DNA of 34,346 bases, taken from positions 1 to 34,346 of IMG/VR virus record IMGVR_UViG_3300013132_002749; one strand, 5' to 3'. The stretch is from a virus. The first letter of the stretch is position 1; each line of letters begins with the position of its first letter. The notes under the pieces are model-generated. The model made no database searches, was not told the origin of the DNA, and worked only from the letters and a program-made list of their open reading frames with translations. Position numbers and translations under genes: made by a program. Shown in pieces: positions 13,935 through 22,353 of the stretch.

Positions 13935-16582
13935 GATATTGTATTCCTGTCATTTTTAAATACGAGATATTTATCGGCACTATAGCCTGTAACGCTGTCG
14001 ATAATGTATCTGTCTATTTCGTAATCTATAGTAGTAAAATCAAAACCATTTTTAGATATATTTAAAATAATATCTTTAGCGTACCCTGGTTTGCAGAAAC
14101 AAATCGGAACAGCTAGCTGATAGTCTAGTTCTACTACGCTGCCGTCTTGTACAGTGCGCATCCATAACGGAAGGTAATTCCTATCTCGTAGCCCTAAACT
14201 TCTTATTCTTTTTCTCCATAGGCTAATACTACTAGGGCTTTTCCAGGTTGTATAACTATCACCTGCAAAAATAAAATTACTATCAGCAGGTGTGTACATT
14301 GGATCAGCTGGGCCCCAAAATGGATTAACTTGATTGAAAGGTCCTGTATTATAGCTATTATTTTGATCTATTGTGATAGCTCGGTTAGCACCGTTAGTCT
14401 TAATATTAAAAGGTAATACTTTTTTATTAGGTTCTAAAGGATCTATTATTTCTACATATATTACTTCATAGACAGTTTCTTTCTTTCCTGGAAGTTTTGC
14501 TTGAGCTGATTTTATATTGCCTAAAATGAATCTTTTACGACGATGATTTTTCATCATCATAGCGGCAATAGTATTAGCAGGCTTAGTTTCTATTCCTGCA
14601 TACACAAGCATTTTAAGCTCTTTTTGTACACCAAAATTTGGGTCATCTGGTCTGTATATATAATCTGGTGTGAACACTGCTGTATTAGTTAAAAATGATT
14701 TTAATAGTGACCTTTGATCTAATTTCAAGAATGGTTTAACTACAATGTTGCTATACAGTTCGTCATTTGGTGTGGTTATTTCTAAAATAAATTCTTTATC
14801 TACACTATCAAAATTAATAATATCTGTAGCTGTTACAGTAAATTTATATTTTTTATCGAAGGTTGTTTCGGAATTATCAAAGGTTGTTTCGGTATCATCG
14901 AAAGTTACTAATCCTGGATTACCTATAGTTCCATATTGATTAACTTTACCTATTAGTTCTCCATCCAAGTTTAAATTAATTCCTGGAGGTAAATGCCCTG
15001 ATTTTATAGTATAAACTAAGCTGGTGTTAGGTATTGTAGTTGTTGCCTCTACAAAAAAGTTACAGATCAGGTTAGCAGGCAGTTGACCTAAATTAGAGTC
15101 AGTGATCCATTCAATAACACTATCCACAGTGCCTAGAATAGTAACTGTAAATGTTCGTCTGCTTCTTGCCATCTCTATATGATCTGGTCTAAATTCCATT
15201 CTATAAGCTATGGCAGTAAAGTTATAAGTTTGGCTTATGCTTGTTTGATATGGAACTACACCAAAGACTTCTCCATTACCTATGTCAAAAGACAACCCTG
15301 GAGGAAGTTGACTAAGAGTTCCTATTCCTATGTAAGTGTTATTAGGTATGCTAATGGTAAGATTAGGGTAAACAGTAAGTACATATTCGCTAGCAGAAAT
15401 AGTTTGCACTGATGTTATATTATATATAGTACTATCTGCAATTAATGATACGATGGGATCTATAGAATTTTCAGGAATAATATATTTTTCTATATAGTTT
15501 TTAAGATATACTTTATCGGAGGTCAATGGAGCTGATGAGCAGTTTTTAATTCTTATTTTGTTTGTCCCAATTTTATTTTCTGTGTTTGAATTAAAACTTG
15601 CCTTTGCTGATATTCTAGGATTAATAGCATCTAATTCATAAGCAATCGGGCTAGGGTTTTTATCATCGTAGACGTCAAGTTTGAAAATGTGGTAATTACT
15701 GGCACGTTTAATACCTAAATTTTTAGGTGTAGTCCAGATAGGAGCTCTTACAAATGATACGTCTGCTGTATAAGTTCCTGCGTTTTGATTATTAATACCT
15801 GTAGTATCTGCGTGAAAATAATCATCCCCTACAACAAATATTTTAAATGTTCTATCGTAACTACTATCTCCATCACTTACTCTGACTGTAAATTCATAAA
15901 ATCTGTTCAATTTTTTAGGAGCTGTAGTTGGAGTATAAAAGTCAAAAGTAGTGCTTTCATATAAGAAACTGTCATAGCCGTTGGATGATAGTGTACCAAA
16001 ATCAAAAGCGATATAGTCAAAAACATTTGAATCATATCCCGCACTAACAACATTAGCGGGAATAGTTAAAGCAGGTTGTATAAATCCTACTATCCTACCG
16101 CTCTCTGTAAGAATTAAGCCCGGAGGTAATTCGCCTTTTATCCTATTAAATTTTAATACCTGTCCTGCTGCGGTATCTGTGTCAATAGCTTCAAGCTGAA
16201 AATCGATATAAGTGCTGTCTAAGACATAGAACTGATCCGGGTTTACTACAGCCAGAGACCCAACAGGTGTTTGCCATATAGGTTCATCTGCACCTTCTAC
16301 TGTTATTAAAAAAGTTCTATCTGAAATGTTATTGCCTAACTTTGCTCGTAAAACAAATTTAAAATCTGTAGTTCTAGGAACTTCTCTTGCAGATCCAAAG
16401 ATACGGTCATTTTTAATTCTTAAACCATCAGGAAGCTTTCCAGAAATTACACTAAATGATAGCTCTGTGCTATCATTAAATCCTGAGGTATAATTTACTG
16501 GCAGGGCTATATCTACTAACTGATTTTCTTCAATTGAAGAAAATCTATAGCCAGATGATACCGTCCAAATACTTAAAGTCAT
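13931..16582 (-). CDS. Large virion protein with four He_PIG/Ig-like repeats, 883 aa
   Basis: Contains four copies of the LPxGL...G motif of the putative-Ig (He_PIG/cadherin-like) family: about 48-65, 149-166, 421-443 and 526-548. Domain starts are marked by IWQTP (102-106), IWTTP (near 280) and IEWIT (near 485), each followed by a beta sandwich. The C-terminal 250 residues are non-repetitive with Trp/Pro/Asp clusters (about 740-880). Ig-like surface repeats of this kind occur in phage tail fibres and baseplate proteins and bind carbohydrates weakly. A near-perfect 7-residue tandem repeat sits near residue 560-580. The gene begins two bases from the stop of the 407-residue protein, and no strong ribosome binding site is visible. 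Confidence 0.8.
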   Translation of the reverse strand: MTLSIWTVSSGYRFSSIEENQLVDIALPVNYTSGFNDSTELSFSVISGKLPDGLRIKNDRIFGSAREVPRTTDFKFVLRAKLGNNISDRTFLITVEGADEPIWQTPVGSLAVVNPDQFYVLDSTYIDFQLEAIDTDTAAGQVLKFNRIKGELPPGLILTESGRIVGFIQPALTIPANVVSAGYDSNVFDYIAFDFGTLSSNGYDSFLYESTTFDFYTPTTAPKKLNRFYEFTVRVSDGDSSYDRTFKIFVVGDDYFHADTTGINNQNAGTYTADVSFVRAPIWTTPKNLGIKRASNYHIFKLDVYDDKNPSPIAYELDAINPRISAKASFNSNTENKIGTNKIRIKNCSSAPLTSDKVYLKNYIEKYIIPENSIDPIVSLIADSTIYNITSVQTISASEYVLTVYPNLTISIPNNTYIGIGTLSQLPPGLSFDIGNGEVFGVVPYQTSISQTYNFTAIAYRMEFRPDHIEMARSRRTFTVTILGTVDSVIEWITDSNLGQLPANLICNFFVEATTTIPNTSLVYTIKSGHLPPGINLNLDGELIGKVNQYGTIGNPGLVTFDDTETTFDNSETTFDKKYKFTVTATDIINFDSVDKEFILEITTPNDELYSNIVVKPFLKLDQRSLLKSFLTNTAVFTPDYIYRPDDPNFGVQKELKMLVYAGIETKPANTIAAMMMKNHRRKRFILGNIKSAQAKLPGKKETVYEVIYVEIIDPLEPNKKVLPFNIKTNGANRAITIDQNNSYNTGPFNQVNPFWGPADPMYTPADSNFIFAGDSYTTWKSPSSISLWRKRIRSLGLRDRNYLPLWMRTVQDGSVVELDYQLAVPICFCKPGYAKDIILNISKNGFDFTTIDYEIDRYIIDSVTGYSADKYLVFKNDRNTIS
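13968..13975 (-). promoter_or_regulatory. Possible late-promoter box (GATAAATA) inside the preceding gene
   Basis: Minus-strand GATAAATA, 7/8 to the T4 late box, located 34 bases upstream of the ATG at 13934 but inside codons of the upstream gene. It might drive the 192-residue gene and those after it at late times. As it coincides with ordinary codons (Asp-Lys-Tyr), chance is quite possible. Confidence 0.2.
14855..14907. repeat. 21-base tandem repeat inside the Ig-like virion gene
   Basis: Two near-identical 21-base units (14855-14875 and 14876-14896) plus a half-copy of a third encode the seven-residue motif TFDxxET in the 883-residue protein. The two full units differ by three bases. It is likely a slippage-prone linker between Ig-like domains. 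Confidence 0.7.
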
Positions 16583-16583
16583 A

Positions 16584-17807
16584 TTATGATTCTAAACTTA
16601 AAATAGTTAATGTAGATTCTATGGTAGTTGTAGCCAGGTCTTTATTTGTTACTTTTAAATATATTGTAGAAACTGGTGGAGATTCATTATTAAAACCTAT
16701 TAATCCTGGACTAAACAACACTGTTTGATTAATTGAAGTTGTTACTACTTCCGCAATAACTCCACTTCCTGCCGCAGGACTCACTCCTTCGGACCTGGAT
16801 GCATCAGCTGTTCTGGCTGCTGTACTAGCATAAATTCTAACCCAGGCCGGATTACTAACAGTAATTTTATAAAGTAAATATCCTTTAGATGAGCTAGTTA
16901 TATTCAGATCCGCAGTAACTCCTGTGCTAATTGAACCTGTGATTCCTGATACAGTAGATCTTGAAAAGTTAATATTATTCCAACTCAGTGTTCCAGAACC
17001 ATTTGTAGTTAAAACTTGCCCATTTGATCCATCTGCACTAGGCCAACTTAGGTTGCTTAAAGTTATCTTTCCTGTACCATTAGCTGTTAGTTCAAGATTT
17101 GAATTAGTGGTCTTAGAAGTAATTTTATTTGTTTTTAAAAATCCATCTGTGGTTAATTCTAAAATTTCATTCAGCCCTGCTGTTCCTGGTGTTGTTGTGT
17201 CATGCACAGAAAAAGTTAAAGATCCAGGGACTAGGTTATTTGATACAGATCCGGCTACAACTGCGCCAATCTTAGCCATTGTTCTATAAGCTGTTCCATC
17301 GTATGCTTGAAAAAACATATCGACAATATCATCGTTTGTCTGAACTACTGTAGGAGAATTAAATGTGCCTCTGCTTCGTCTAAATACAAAATTAGAGCCA
17401 TCTGAAGGGTCTGTTATATTAGCTCCACAATAAAAATATTGAAAGCTATTAATTGCATTATCACTATTAACAATTGTAAGCTTTCCTGACTTACTATTGC
17501 TTCCTATTACAACATCCCCTGAGTTAAGCAAAAGTGCTCCAGTTCCATCTGGAGAGATAATGATGTCGTTGTTACTAGTGCTTATAATACTATGGCCATT
17601 AAGATCTAAGTTTCCGCCGAGTTGTGGACTTGTATCTTGTACAATATCTGTAAGAGCAGATCCACTTGTATCTACTGCAACTCCTCCACCGGTCGAACCA
17701 TCTCCAACATATAATTTCTTAGTGTCTGTAGTATAGATCAATTCGCCTTCTGCTGGAGTTATGACGATTCTTTGTGCGTTGGTTCCTCTTCTTAATTTCA
17801 ATGACAT
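16584..17807 (-). CDS. Tail-fibre protein with Mtd-N-like start, 407 aa
   Basis: The first 45 residues (LKLRRGTNAQR, GELIYTTDTKKLYVGDG) match the N-terminal attachment domain seen in major tropism determinant-type and other phage fibres. Next come a QLGGNLDLNGHSI strand-turn and a beta-rich shaft; near 265-280 is the NGQVLTTNGSGTLSW segment shared with the 318-residue and 3293-residue fibres. The C-terminal 110 residues (ITGSISTGVTA..., KGYLLYKITVS, WVRIYASTAARTADASRSEG) form a compact beta-sandwich that I recall from T4-like aquatic phage structural proteins. Expected to be a virion surface fibre; ligand unknown. ATG supported by AGGAAA; the stop is one base before the 883-residue gene. Confidence 0.8.
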   Translation of the reverse strand: MSLKLRRGTNAQRIVITPAEGELIYTTDTKKLYVGDGSTGGGVAVDTSGSALTDIVQDTSPQLGGNLDLNGHSIISTSNNDIIISPDGTGALLLNSGDVVIGSNSKSGKLTIVNSDNAINSFQYFYCGANITDPSDGSNFVFRRSRGTFNSPTVVQTNDDIVDMFFQAYDGTAYRTMAKIGAVVAGSVSNNLVPGSLTFSVHDTTTPGTAGLNEILELTTDGFLKTNKITSKTTNSNLELTANGTGKITLSNLSWPSADGSNGQVLTTNGSGTLSWNNINFSRSTVSGITGSISTGVTADLNITSSSKGYLLYKITVSNPAWVRIYASTAARTADASRSEGVSPAAGSGVIAEVVTTSINQTVLFSPGLIGFNNESPPVSTIYLKVTNKDLATTTIESTLTILSLES

Positions 17808-17820
17808 GTTATTTTCCTAA

Positions 17821-18777
17821 TTATATTGATCCTAGATCTAATGTAAACCCAGACGGATTTGTGAATGATCCAAAGTCTAGATCGCCGCCACCACCGCCTC
17901 CAGTTACTGTAGTAAATGAAAATGCACCACTACCGTTAGTAGTAAGCACCTGACCGGCAGTGCCGTCACTAATACCGAAGTTCAATATGCTTGTTGGTTT
18001 ATTAGTTAAATCATTATAACTACCACTAGTTGCCACTGTGGCGAATGTTGGCTTTCCAGTTACACTAGCCCAGCTAACTGAAGTTAGATAACCGCTATCA
18101 TTAGTTAATTGGCTAACTAATGTAGGTATGCTAGGTTTATTAGTTAGATCAGCATAGCTGCCACTGGTTGCTACTGTAGCTAAAGTTGGTTTTCCTGTAA
18201 CATTAGTCCAGGTTACATACGCTGATGTGATGAATCCTGAATCGTTCGTTAACTGACTAGTTGTAGATGGAATGCTTGGAAGAGTAGTGTATCTCCATAA
18301 GCCTGTTAGATATTGCAAAAATTGTCCATCAGTTGGAGCCAAATTGCTTACATCTGATAATTCACTTAGTGCGTGATTTGTAATATCACTGACCTGTCCA
18401 ATTACATTACCAGTTACATTACCTGTTAAATTTCCAGTTACATTACCTGTTAAATTTCCAGTAACATTGCCGGTGACATTACCTATTAAATTAGCCGTGA
18501 TAGTGCCTGTAGTAGTAACTGTGATTGTGGTGCTATCGTTAGTAACAGCAATGTTTGTGCCAGCTACTAAGCTGCGGAAACTTAGTTTACTGCCTGTGCC
18601 AGCGTCTGCTACCACATTGGCAAATACTGGACTGCCTGAGCCTAGATTAGTGCCACCTACTATGGTTAAAGAGTCTAATTCAGCAAAATTGCTGTTAACC
18701 TTGGTAAATGCTGTGCGTAGGTCATCACCCGTGCCATCGTTTGCGTAGGTTCCTAAATTTACAGTTTGTATGGCCAT
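17821..18777 (-). CDS. Repeat-containing tail-fibre protein, 318 aa
   Basis: The N-terminal domain (about 1-38: VNLGTYANDGTGDDLRTAF then KVNSNFAEL) is the same module found at the start of the 718- and 3293-residue fibres, probably the site of attachment to the tail or to another fibre. Residues about 96-130 consist of a four-residue GN(V/L)T repeat; downstream are two copies of a TGKPT-ATVATSGSY-DLTNKP unit (about 195-215 and 240-265), a motif typical of phage side-tail fibres. A glycine string (about 292-297) leads to the end. ATG preceded by AGAGAGCGAACT. Likely trimeric and exposed on the virion. Confidence 0.85.
   Translation of the reverse strand: MAIQTVNLGTYANDGTGDDLRTAFTKVNSNFAELDSLTIVGGTNLGSGSPVFANVVADAGTGSKLSFRSLVAGTNIAVTNDSTTITVTTTGTITANLIGNVTGNVTGNLTGNVTGNLTGNVTGNVIGQVSDITNHALSELSDVSNLAPTDGQFLQYLTGLWRYTTLPSIPSTTSQLTNDSGFITSAYVTWTNVTGKPTLATVATSGSYADLTNKPSIPTLVSQLTNDSGYLTSVSWASVTGKPTFATVATSGSYNDLTNKPTSILNFGISDGTAGQVLTTNGSGAFSFTTVTGGGGGGDLDFGSFTNPSGFTLDLGSI
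18398..18492. repeat. GN(V/L)T-coding tandem repeat in a fibre gene
   Basis: A 12-base unit encoding GNVT or GNLT is reiterated about eight times; the strongest part is two perfect 24-base copies at 18410-18433 and 18434-18457. It is a collagen-free fibre shaft repeat that could change length by slippage. Confidence 0.8.
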
Positions 18778-18804
18778 AGTTCGCTCTCTTTAGTATATTT
18801 ACCG

Positions 18805-20196
18805 TTACAGTCCATATGCTGGTTTGGTAGCATTGTAATTTGCTAGTATTTCGTTAGCAGTGAGTACTCTGCTATAGATAAAAGCTTCTCCAAGATCTCC
18901 GACCCATTGATAGGCACCGGCAAATGCACTTCGTCCAATCCATACTTCTTGACTGTTAGAAACCGTAGCTAGACTAGCAGAACCGTTGGCGACTTCAACA
19001 CCATTTACATATAATCTAAGATTTGAAGCGTTTCTAGTAAACATTACCAAATACCAGTTACCGTTGTTATAGGTGCTTAGTGGCGATCCTATGCTTTCGT
19101 AAGCACCCGAGCTATTAGCCACATCCGCAGCAATAGCGCCGCCATTCAGCCATATCCTATAGTTCCAAGGATAGCCTCCGGTAGTCTCTTTACATATGGT
19201 CATTTTAACACCAGCAGCACTGGTCCTAAACCAAAGTCCTACTGAAAATGCTTCTGATGCTAGGCTTTGATTAGTGTCAACATATCTAGCTGTGGTATTA
19301 GGGAAGTTGAAGTAAGTGGTGTTAAATGTAGGCGAACCTACCAATGTTGTAGTATAGGTATTGGGGCTGTTGTCAATCCAGCTAGTACCAGATCCGGAAT
19401 ACGCTCCTGGGATTAGGTATAATTGTTGATCTGTTGCCGCTACGCCTATGGCTTCGAGGCCATATCGTGCTCGGTATTTGTTAAATTCTGTTACGACTTC
19501 ATCAGCAGTTAGCACACCATTGTATACTTGGAAAATGCTCATTCTGCCTCGAAAACCATTTACACCTGTGCTGGTAGGTTCACAGTCTCCAACCAATAAT
19601 GGCTGTGTTGTATTGATGTTAGCAAAGTTTCCTACATAGTTTGTATCGTTCACCACCAACACACCATCTTTGTAGATCTTGCCACCAGCGGAGCCTACAG
19701 TTACTACTATCTGTTGCCAGGCTCCCACAGTAGGTGAGGTAGTCCAGTCTAAGGAATTGCCCGTGCCGCTACCTGAAGTTCCTACTCTGAATCTATATAA
19801 TGTTTGATTATAAAATCCTACCAGCCCGTCACCGGTGGTAGTTCGTTTAGTGAATAACAGATTAGGATCAGCATTAGGAATCACGCTGATATAGATCCAC
19901 ATTACAATAGATATTCCTGAACTAGGGTGTAGGGAAGCTGAATCAGCAACAGAAAAACTATCAACAGATCCGGGCGGTGATGCGGAACCACCGTCAAATG
20001 TAAAGTATCCAGCCTGTGAAGAACTGTAAGTTGGACTCTGAACTATGGTAGCATCATTATCGTTGGCTGTGCTATCCAACCAAGCACCTGATCCGCTGTA
20101 GGTGTTAGCGTCTAGTCCCAGCACTAGAGCAGCAGGAGTTGCGGCAGCAACTCGCCTGAGACCAAACTGAAATGAACCTGTAAAAGAACTAAACAT
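18805..20196 (-). CDS. Virion protein with two LamG/concanavalin-like domains, 463 aa
   Basis: Two related beta-sandwich lectin-like (Laminin_G_3) modules: the first about 20-235 (DANTYSGSGAWLDSTANDND through QVYNGVLTADEVVTEFNKYRARYGL), the second about 250-463 (IPGAYSGSGTSWIDNS through EAFIYSRVLTANEILANYN). Both start with YSGSG and end with a V-LTA-E helix and the same terminal YGL, so the gene arose by internal duplication. LamG folds often bind glycans, so this is a good receptor-recognition candidate. The ATG abuts the TAA of the 718-residue gene with AGGA upstream. It has no shared N-terminal fibre module and may be carried by a neighbouring fibre. Confidence 0.85.
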   Translation of the reverse strand: MFSSFTGSFQFGLRRVAAATPAALVLGLDANTYSGSGAWLDSTANDNDATIVQSPTYSSSQAGYFTFDGGSASPPGSVDSFSVADSASLHPSSGISIVMWIYISVIPNADPNLLFTKRTTTGDGLVGFYNQTLYRFRVGTSGSGTGNSLDWTTSPTVGAWQQIVVTVGSAGGKIYKDGVLVVNDTNYVGNFANINTTQPLLVGDCEPTSTGVNGFRGRMSIFQVYNGVLTADEVVTEFNKYRARYGLEAIGVAATDQQLYLIPGAYSGSGTSWIDNSPNTYTTTLVGSPTFNTTYFNFPNTTARYVDTNQSLASEAFSVGLWFRTSAAGVKMTICKETTGGYPWNYRIWLNGGAIAADVANSSGAYESIGSPLSTYNNGNWYLVMFTRNASNLRLYVNGVEVANGSASLATVSNSQEVWIGRSAFAGAYQWVGDLGEAFIYSRVLTANEILANYNATKPAYGL

Positions 20197-22353
20197 TTAG
20201 AATCCTGTTAGTTGTCCAAGCACGGTATAACCGCTGCCAGTTAAAAATACACTGAATGTTACTACATCTACTCTATTAGTACTAGGAGTAGGTGTTGCGT
20301 TGCCCTGCCAATTAATAGTTTGAGCAGTACCGCCAATCTGTAGAGCATTAGGATAGTAGCCTGTTCCGCCCTGAGATATGATTATAGTTACGGTTGTAGC
20401 ATAGTTAGTTAAAAGGCTAAAGTTAGTTAGATTCACAGTCCAGTTAGCATCTGACGAAGTGTGATAGAATATGTGCCCGTTAGCACAGTCGTGTGTGACT
20501 ACGCCTGTTGCGTCTTGTAGGCTGCTAAATTTTTCCTGTATTGCCTTCCTGAAAACGACATCACCGTTAAAGAATCCACTGCCATTGAATGTGGTATTAC
20601 CGTTAGTGTCAGTTGCTCCTATAGTTATACTATTGTCTAATCCCGCGGTGTTAAAAATCTGTGCCCCATTGGACAACTGTATCGCACCGGGGACAGTTAA
20701 GACACCGTTGGCACTAAATGTCCATTCTTTCCAAGTGCCCGGTATGGCAGCAGGCACTCTGATTTGTGTATTATTATTACCGTCATCTCCTATGATGGTA
20801 CCATTAGGCAATATAGTATCACCACTACTACCATCAAAGGTCCAGGTGCGATCGTTATCACCATAGTCTGTTACAATGTATGCACTGTAATTTGCACCTA
20901 TGGTCACACCTTGCGGACCTGTTCCAAGAATGACTCCGGGTATAGTTAAATTACCGTTGGCAGCAAACGACCATTCGTTATTTTCTTGATTAGTTTTAAT
21001 AGAAACTGCACCAGTTCCGTCTGTGCCTGCTGATAATATAATATGATTAGGAGCGGCGGTCAATAAACTTCCATTGTCTTCTTCGATACCAATGTTGCCC
21101 GGTAAGTAGATAGATCCCGGTATAGTTAGGTTTCCGGTATTGCCAAAAGTCCAGGTATTTGCTCCGCTGTTGGATTTGATGTTAACAACACCGTTGAATC
21201 CAAGACCTGTTGCTGTCAATGTAACATTTCTACCTTTTGCTAATAGACCACTGTTTTCTTCTAAAGTAGCCGCTTCTGCTGAACTTGGTAATGTTAATAT
21301 CCCATCCTCACTAAATGTCCATCTACGCAGGGTAGAATCTGTAAGATTGATGTCTATGTTGATAGCACCTTCGCTGCGGATATCACCTGGGATAGTTAAA
21401 CTAGCACCACTGTCATCGAAGGTCCAGATATGCCCACCGGTTCCAATGATAATAGGACCTTCTTTGGCAAGTTTTAGATATTTGCCATCGTCACCAAAGT
21501 ATTGATCATAGGCTATATTGTCGCCTGTGTCAAGATGTAGGTGTGTAGGATTATCACCGCCGCGTATTCTAAAATATTGACCAGTTTCCACCATACTTGG
21601 ATCGGGGCTTAATTGTATGCCACCACCACCGTAAACATCGCCAACACCCTGTATGGTTATTCCATCAAAAGTTATGTCACCGGTGTCCTGAGCAGCATTT
21701 ACCCAAGAACCACCGTTCCACGTCAGCACATCACCCACTGAAGGTGAATTAGCACTAACATCTGTGAGATTGTCTAATACTAGATATTCACCGTTCTCTT
21801 GAACGATGCGATTGTTGTTCAGTGTGAGATCACCGTTGCTGTCTATCTTTAGAGCATTACCACCAATGTAGATAGTATTGTTGCTAACATATAAACTACC
21901 CCAAGGATGTGTAGGTGATCCTAAATTGTGTTCGTTGGCAACATTTGGGACAATGTCGCCTTGCATTGTAAGTTCGCTTCTAATGACTAGATTTTGATCT
22001 ATAATAATGTTACTACTATCTGTGGTAGTCATTACATTATTTGTAAATTCAAAAGATCCTAGGTTAAAACTGGATCCATTTACTTTTAGTATCCCACCTT
22101 CTACAGTCAAAGGTATATTGTCTAAGTAGATAGTATTACCACCTACATATAGGCTACGCCATTTTTTAGTCGGCGAGCCTAGGTCATAGGTATCATCCTC
22201 ACTGGGAATAATATGTGTTTCTAAATTTTCAAAGTCTGCTCCTAATGCTGCATATAATTCATTAAAGTTTGCATTGACCTTAATAAACGCTGTGCGCAAT
22301 GGATCCCCATTACCTTTGTCCGCCGTTCCTACATTAATTGTCTGTTGTGTCAT
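20197..22353 (-). CDS. Tail-fibre protein with repeated W(T/S)F beta units, 718 aa
   Basis: N-terminus (INVGTADKGNGDPLRTAF, KVNANFNELYAAL) is the shared fibre module. Two DLGSPT-like segments (about 56 and 146; DLGSPTKKW, NLGSPTHPW) with SLYVGGNTIY strands follow. From about 330 to 620 a beta unit W(T/S)FxxxGxLT(I/V)PGxI recurs about six times (W near 334, 358, 404, 449, 500, 545), probably a triple-stranded beta-helix or prism shaft. A THLHLD with one HxH lies near 268. The C-terminal ~110 residues are a distinct beta domain. The start ATG overlaps the stop of the giant fibre gene by one base (TAATG). Confidence 0.85.
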   Translation of the reverse strand: MTQQTINVGTADKGNGDPLRTAFIKVNANFNELYAALGADFENLETHIIPSEDDTYDLGSPTKKWRSLYVGGNTIYLDNIPLTVEGGILKVNGSSFNLGSFEFTNNVMTTTDSSNIIIDQNLVIRSELTMQGDIVPNVANEHNLGSPTHPWGSLYVSNNTIYIGGNALKIDSNGDLTLNNNRIVQENGEYLVLDNLTDVSANSPSVGDVLTWNGGSWVNAAQDTGDITFDGITIQGVGDVYGGGGIQLSPDPSMVETGQYFRIRGGDNPTHLHLDTGDNIAYDQYFGDDGKYLKLAKEGPIIIGTGGHIWTFDDSGASLTIPGDIRSEGAINIDINLTDSTLRRWTFSEDGILTLPSSAEAATLEENSGLLAKGRNVTLTATGLGFNGVVNIKSNSGANTWTFGNTGNLTIPGSIYLPGNIGIEEDNGSLLTAAPNHIILSAGTDGTGAVSIKTNQENNEWSFAANGNLTIPGVILGTGPQGVTIGANYSAYIVTDYGDNDRTWTFDGSSGDTILPNGTIIGDDGNNNTQIRVPAAIPGTWKEWTFSANGVLTVPGAIQLSNGAQIFNTAGLDNSITIGATDTNGNTTFNGSGFFNGDVVFRKAIQEKFSSLQDATGVVTHDCANGHIFYHTSSDANWTVNLTNFSLLTNYATTVTIIISQGGTGYYPNALQIGGTAQTINWQGNATPTPSTNRVDVVTFSVFLTGSGYTVLGQLTGF
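20690..21450. repeat. Six dispersed W(T/S)F-GxLTIPG coding repeats
   Basis: Within the 718-residue gene, segments encoding a W(T/S)F...G.LT(I/V)PG.I pattern recur about every 40-55 codons: examples near 20720, 20845, 20960, 21145, 21310 and 21415. The DNA of the units has diverged, so this is an old protein repeat rather than a recent amplification. Confidence 0.65.

Noticed and set aside
16584-17807. Possible diversity-generating retroelement target (Mtd-like fibre)
   Set aside because: Only the N-terminal attachment domain looks Mtd-like; no reverse transcriptase, template repeat or variable C-type lectin end was found in the window.
20471-21505. Several plus-strand frames within the fibre genes
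   Set aside because: They oppose long fibre genes with strong protein repeats, have no ribosome binding sites and show Pro/Leu/Val-rich antisense composition.
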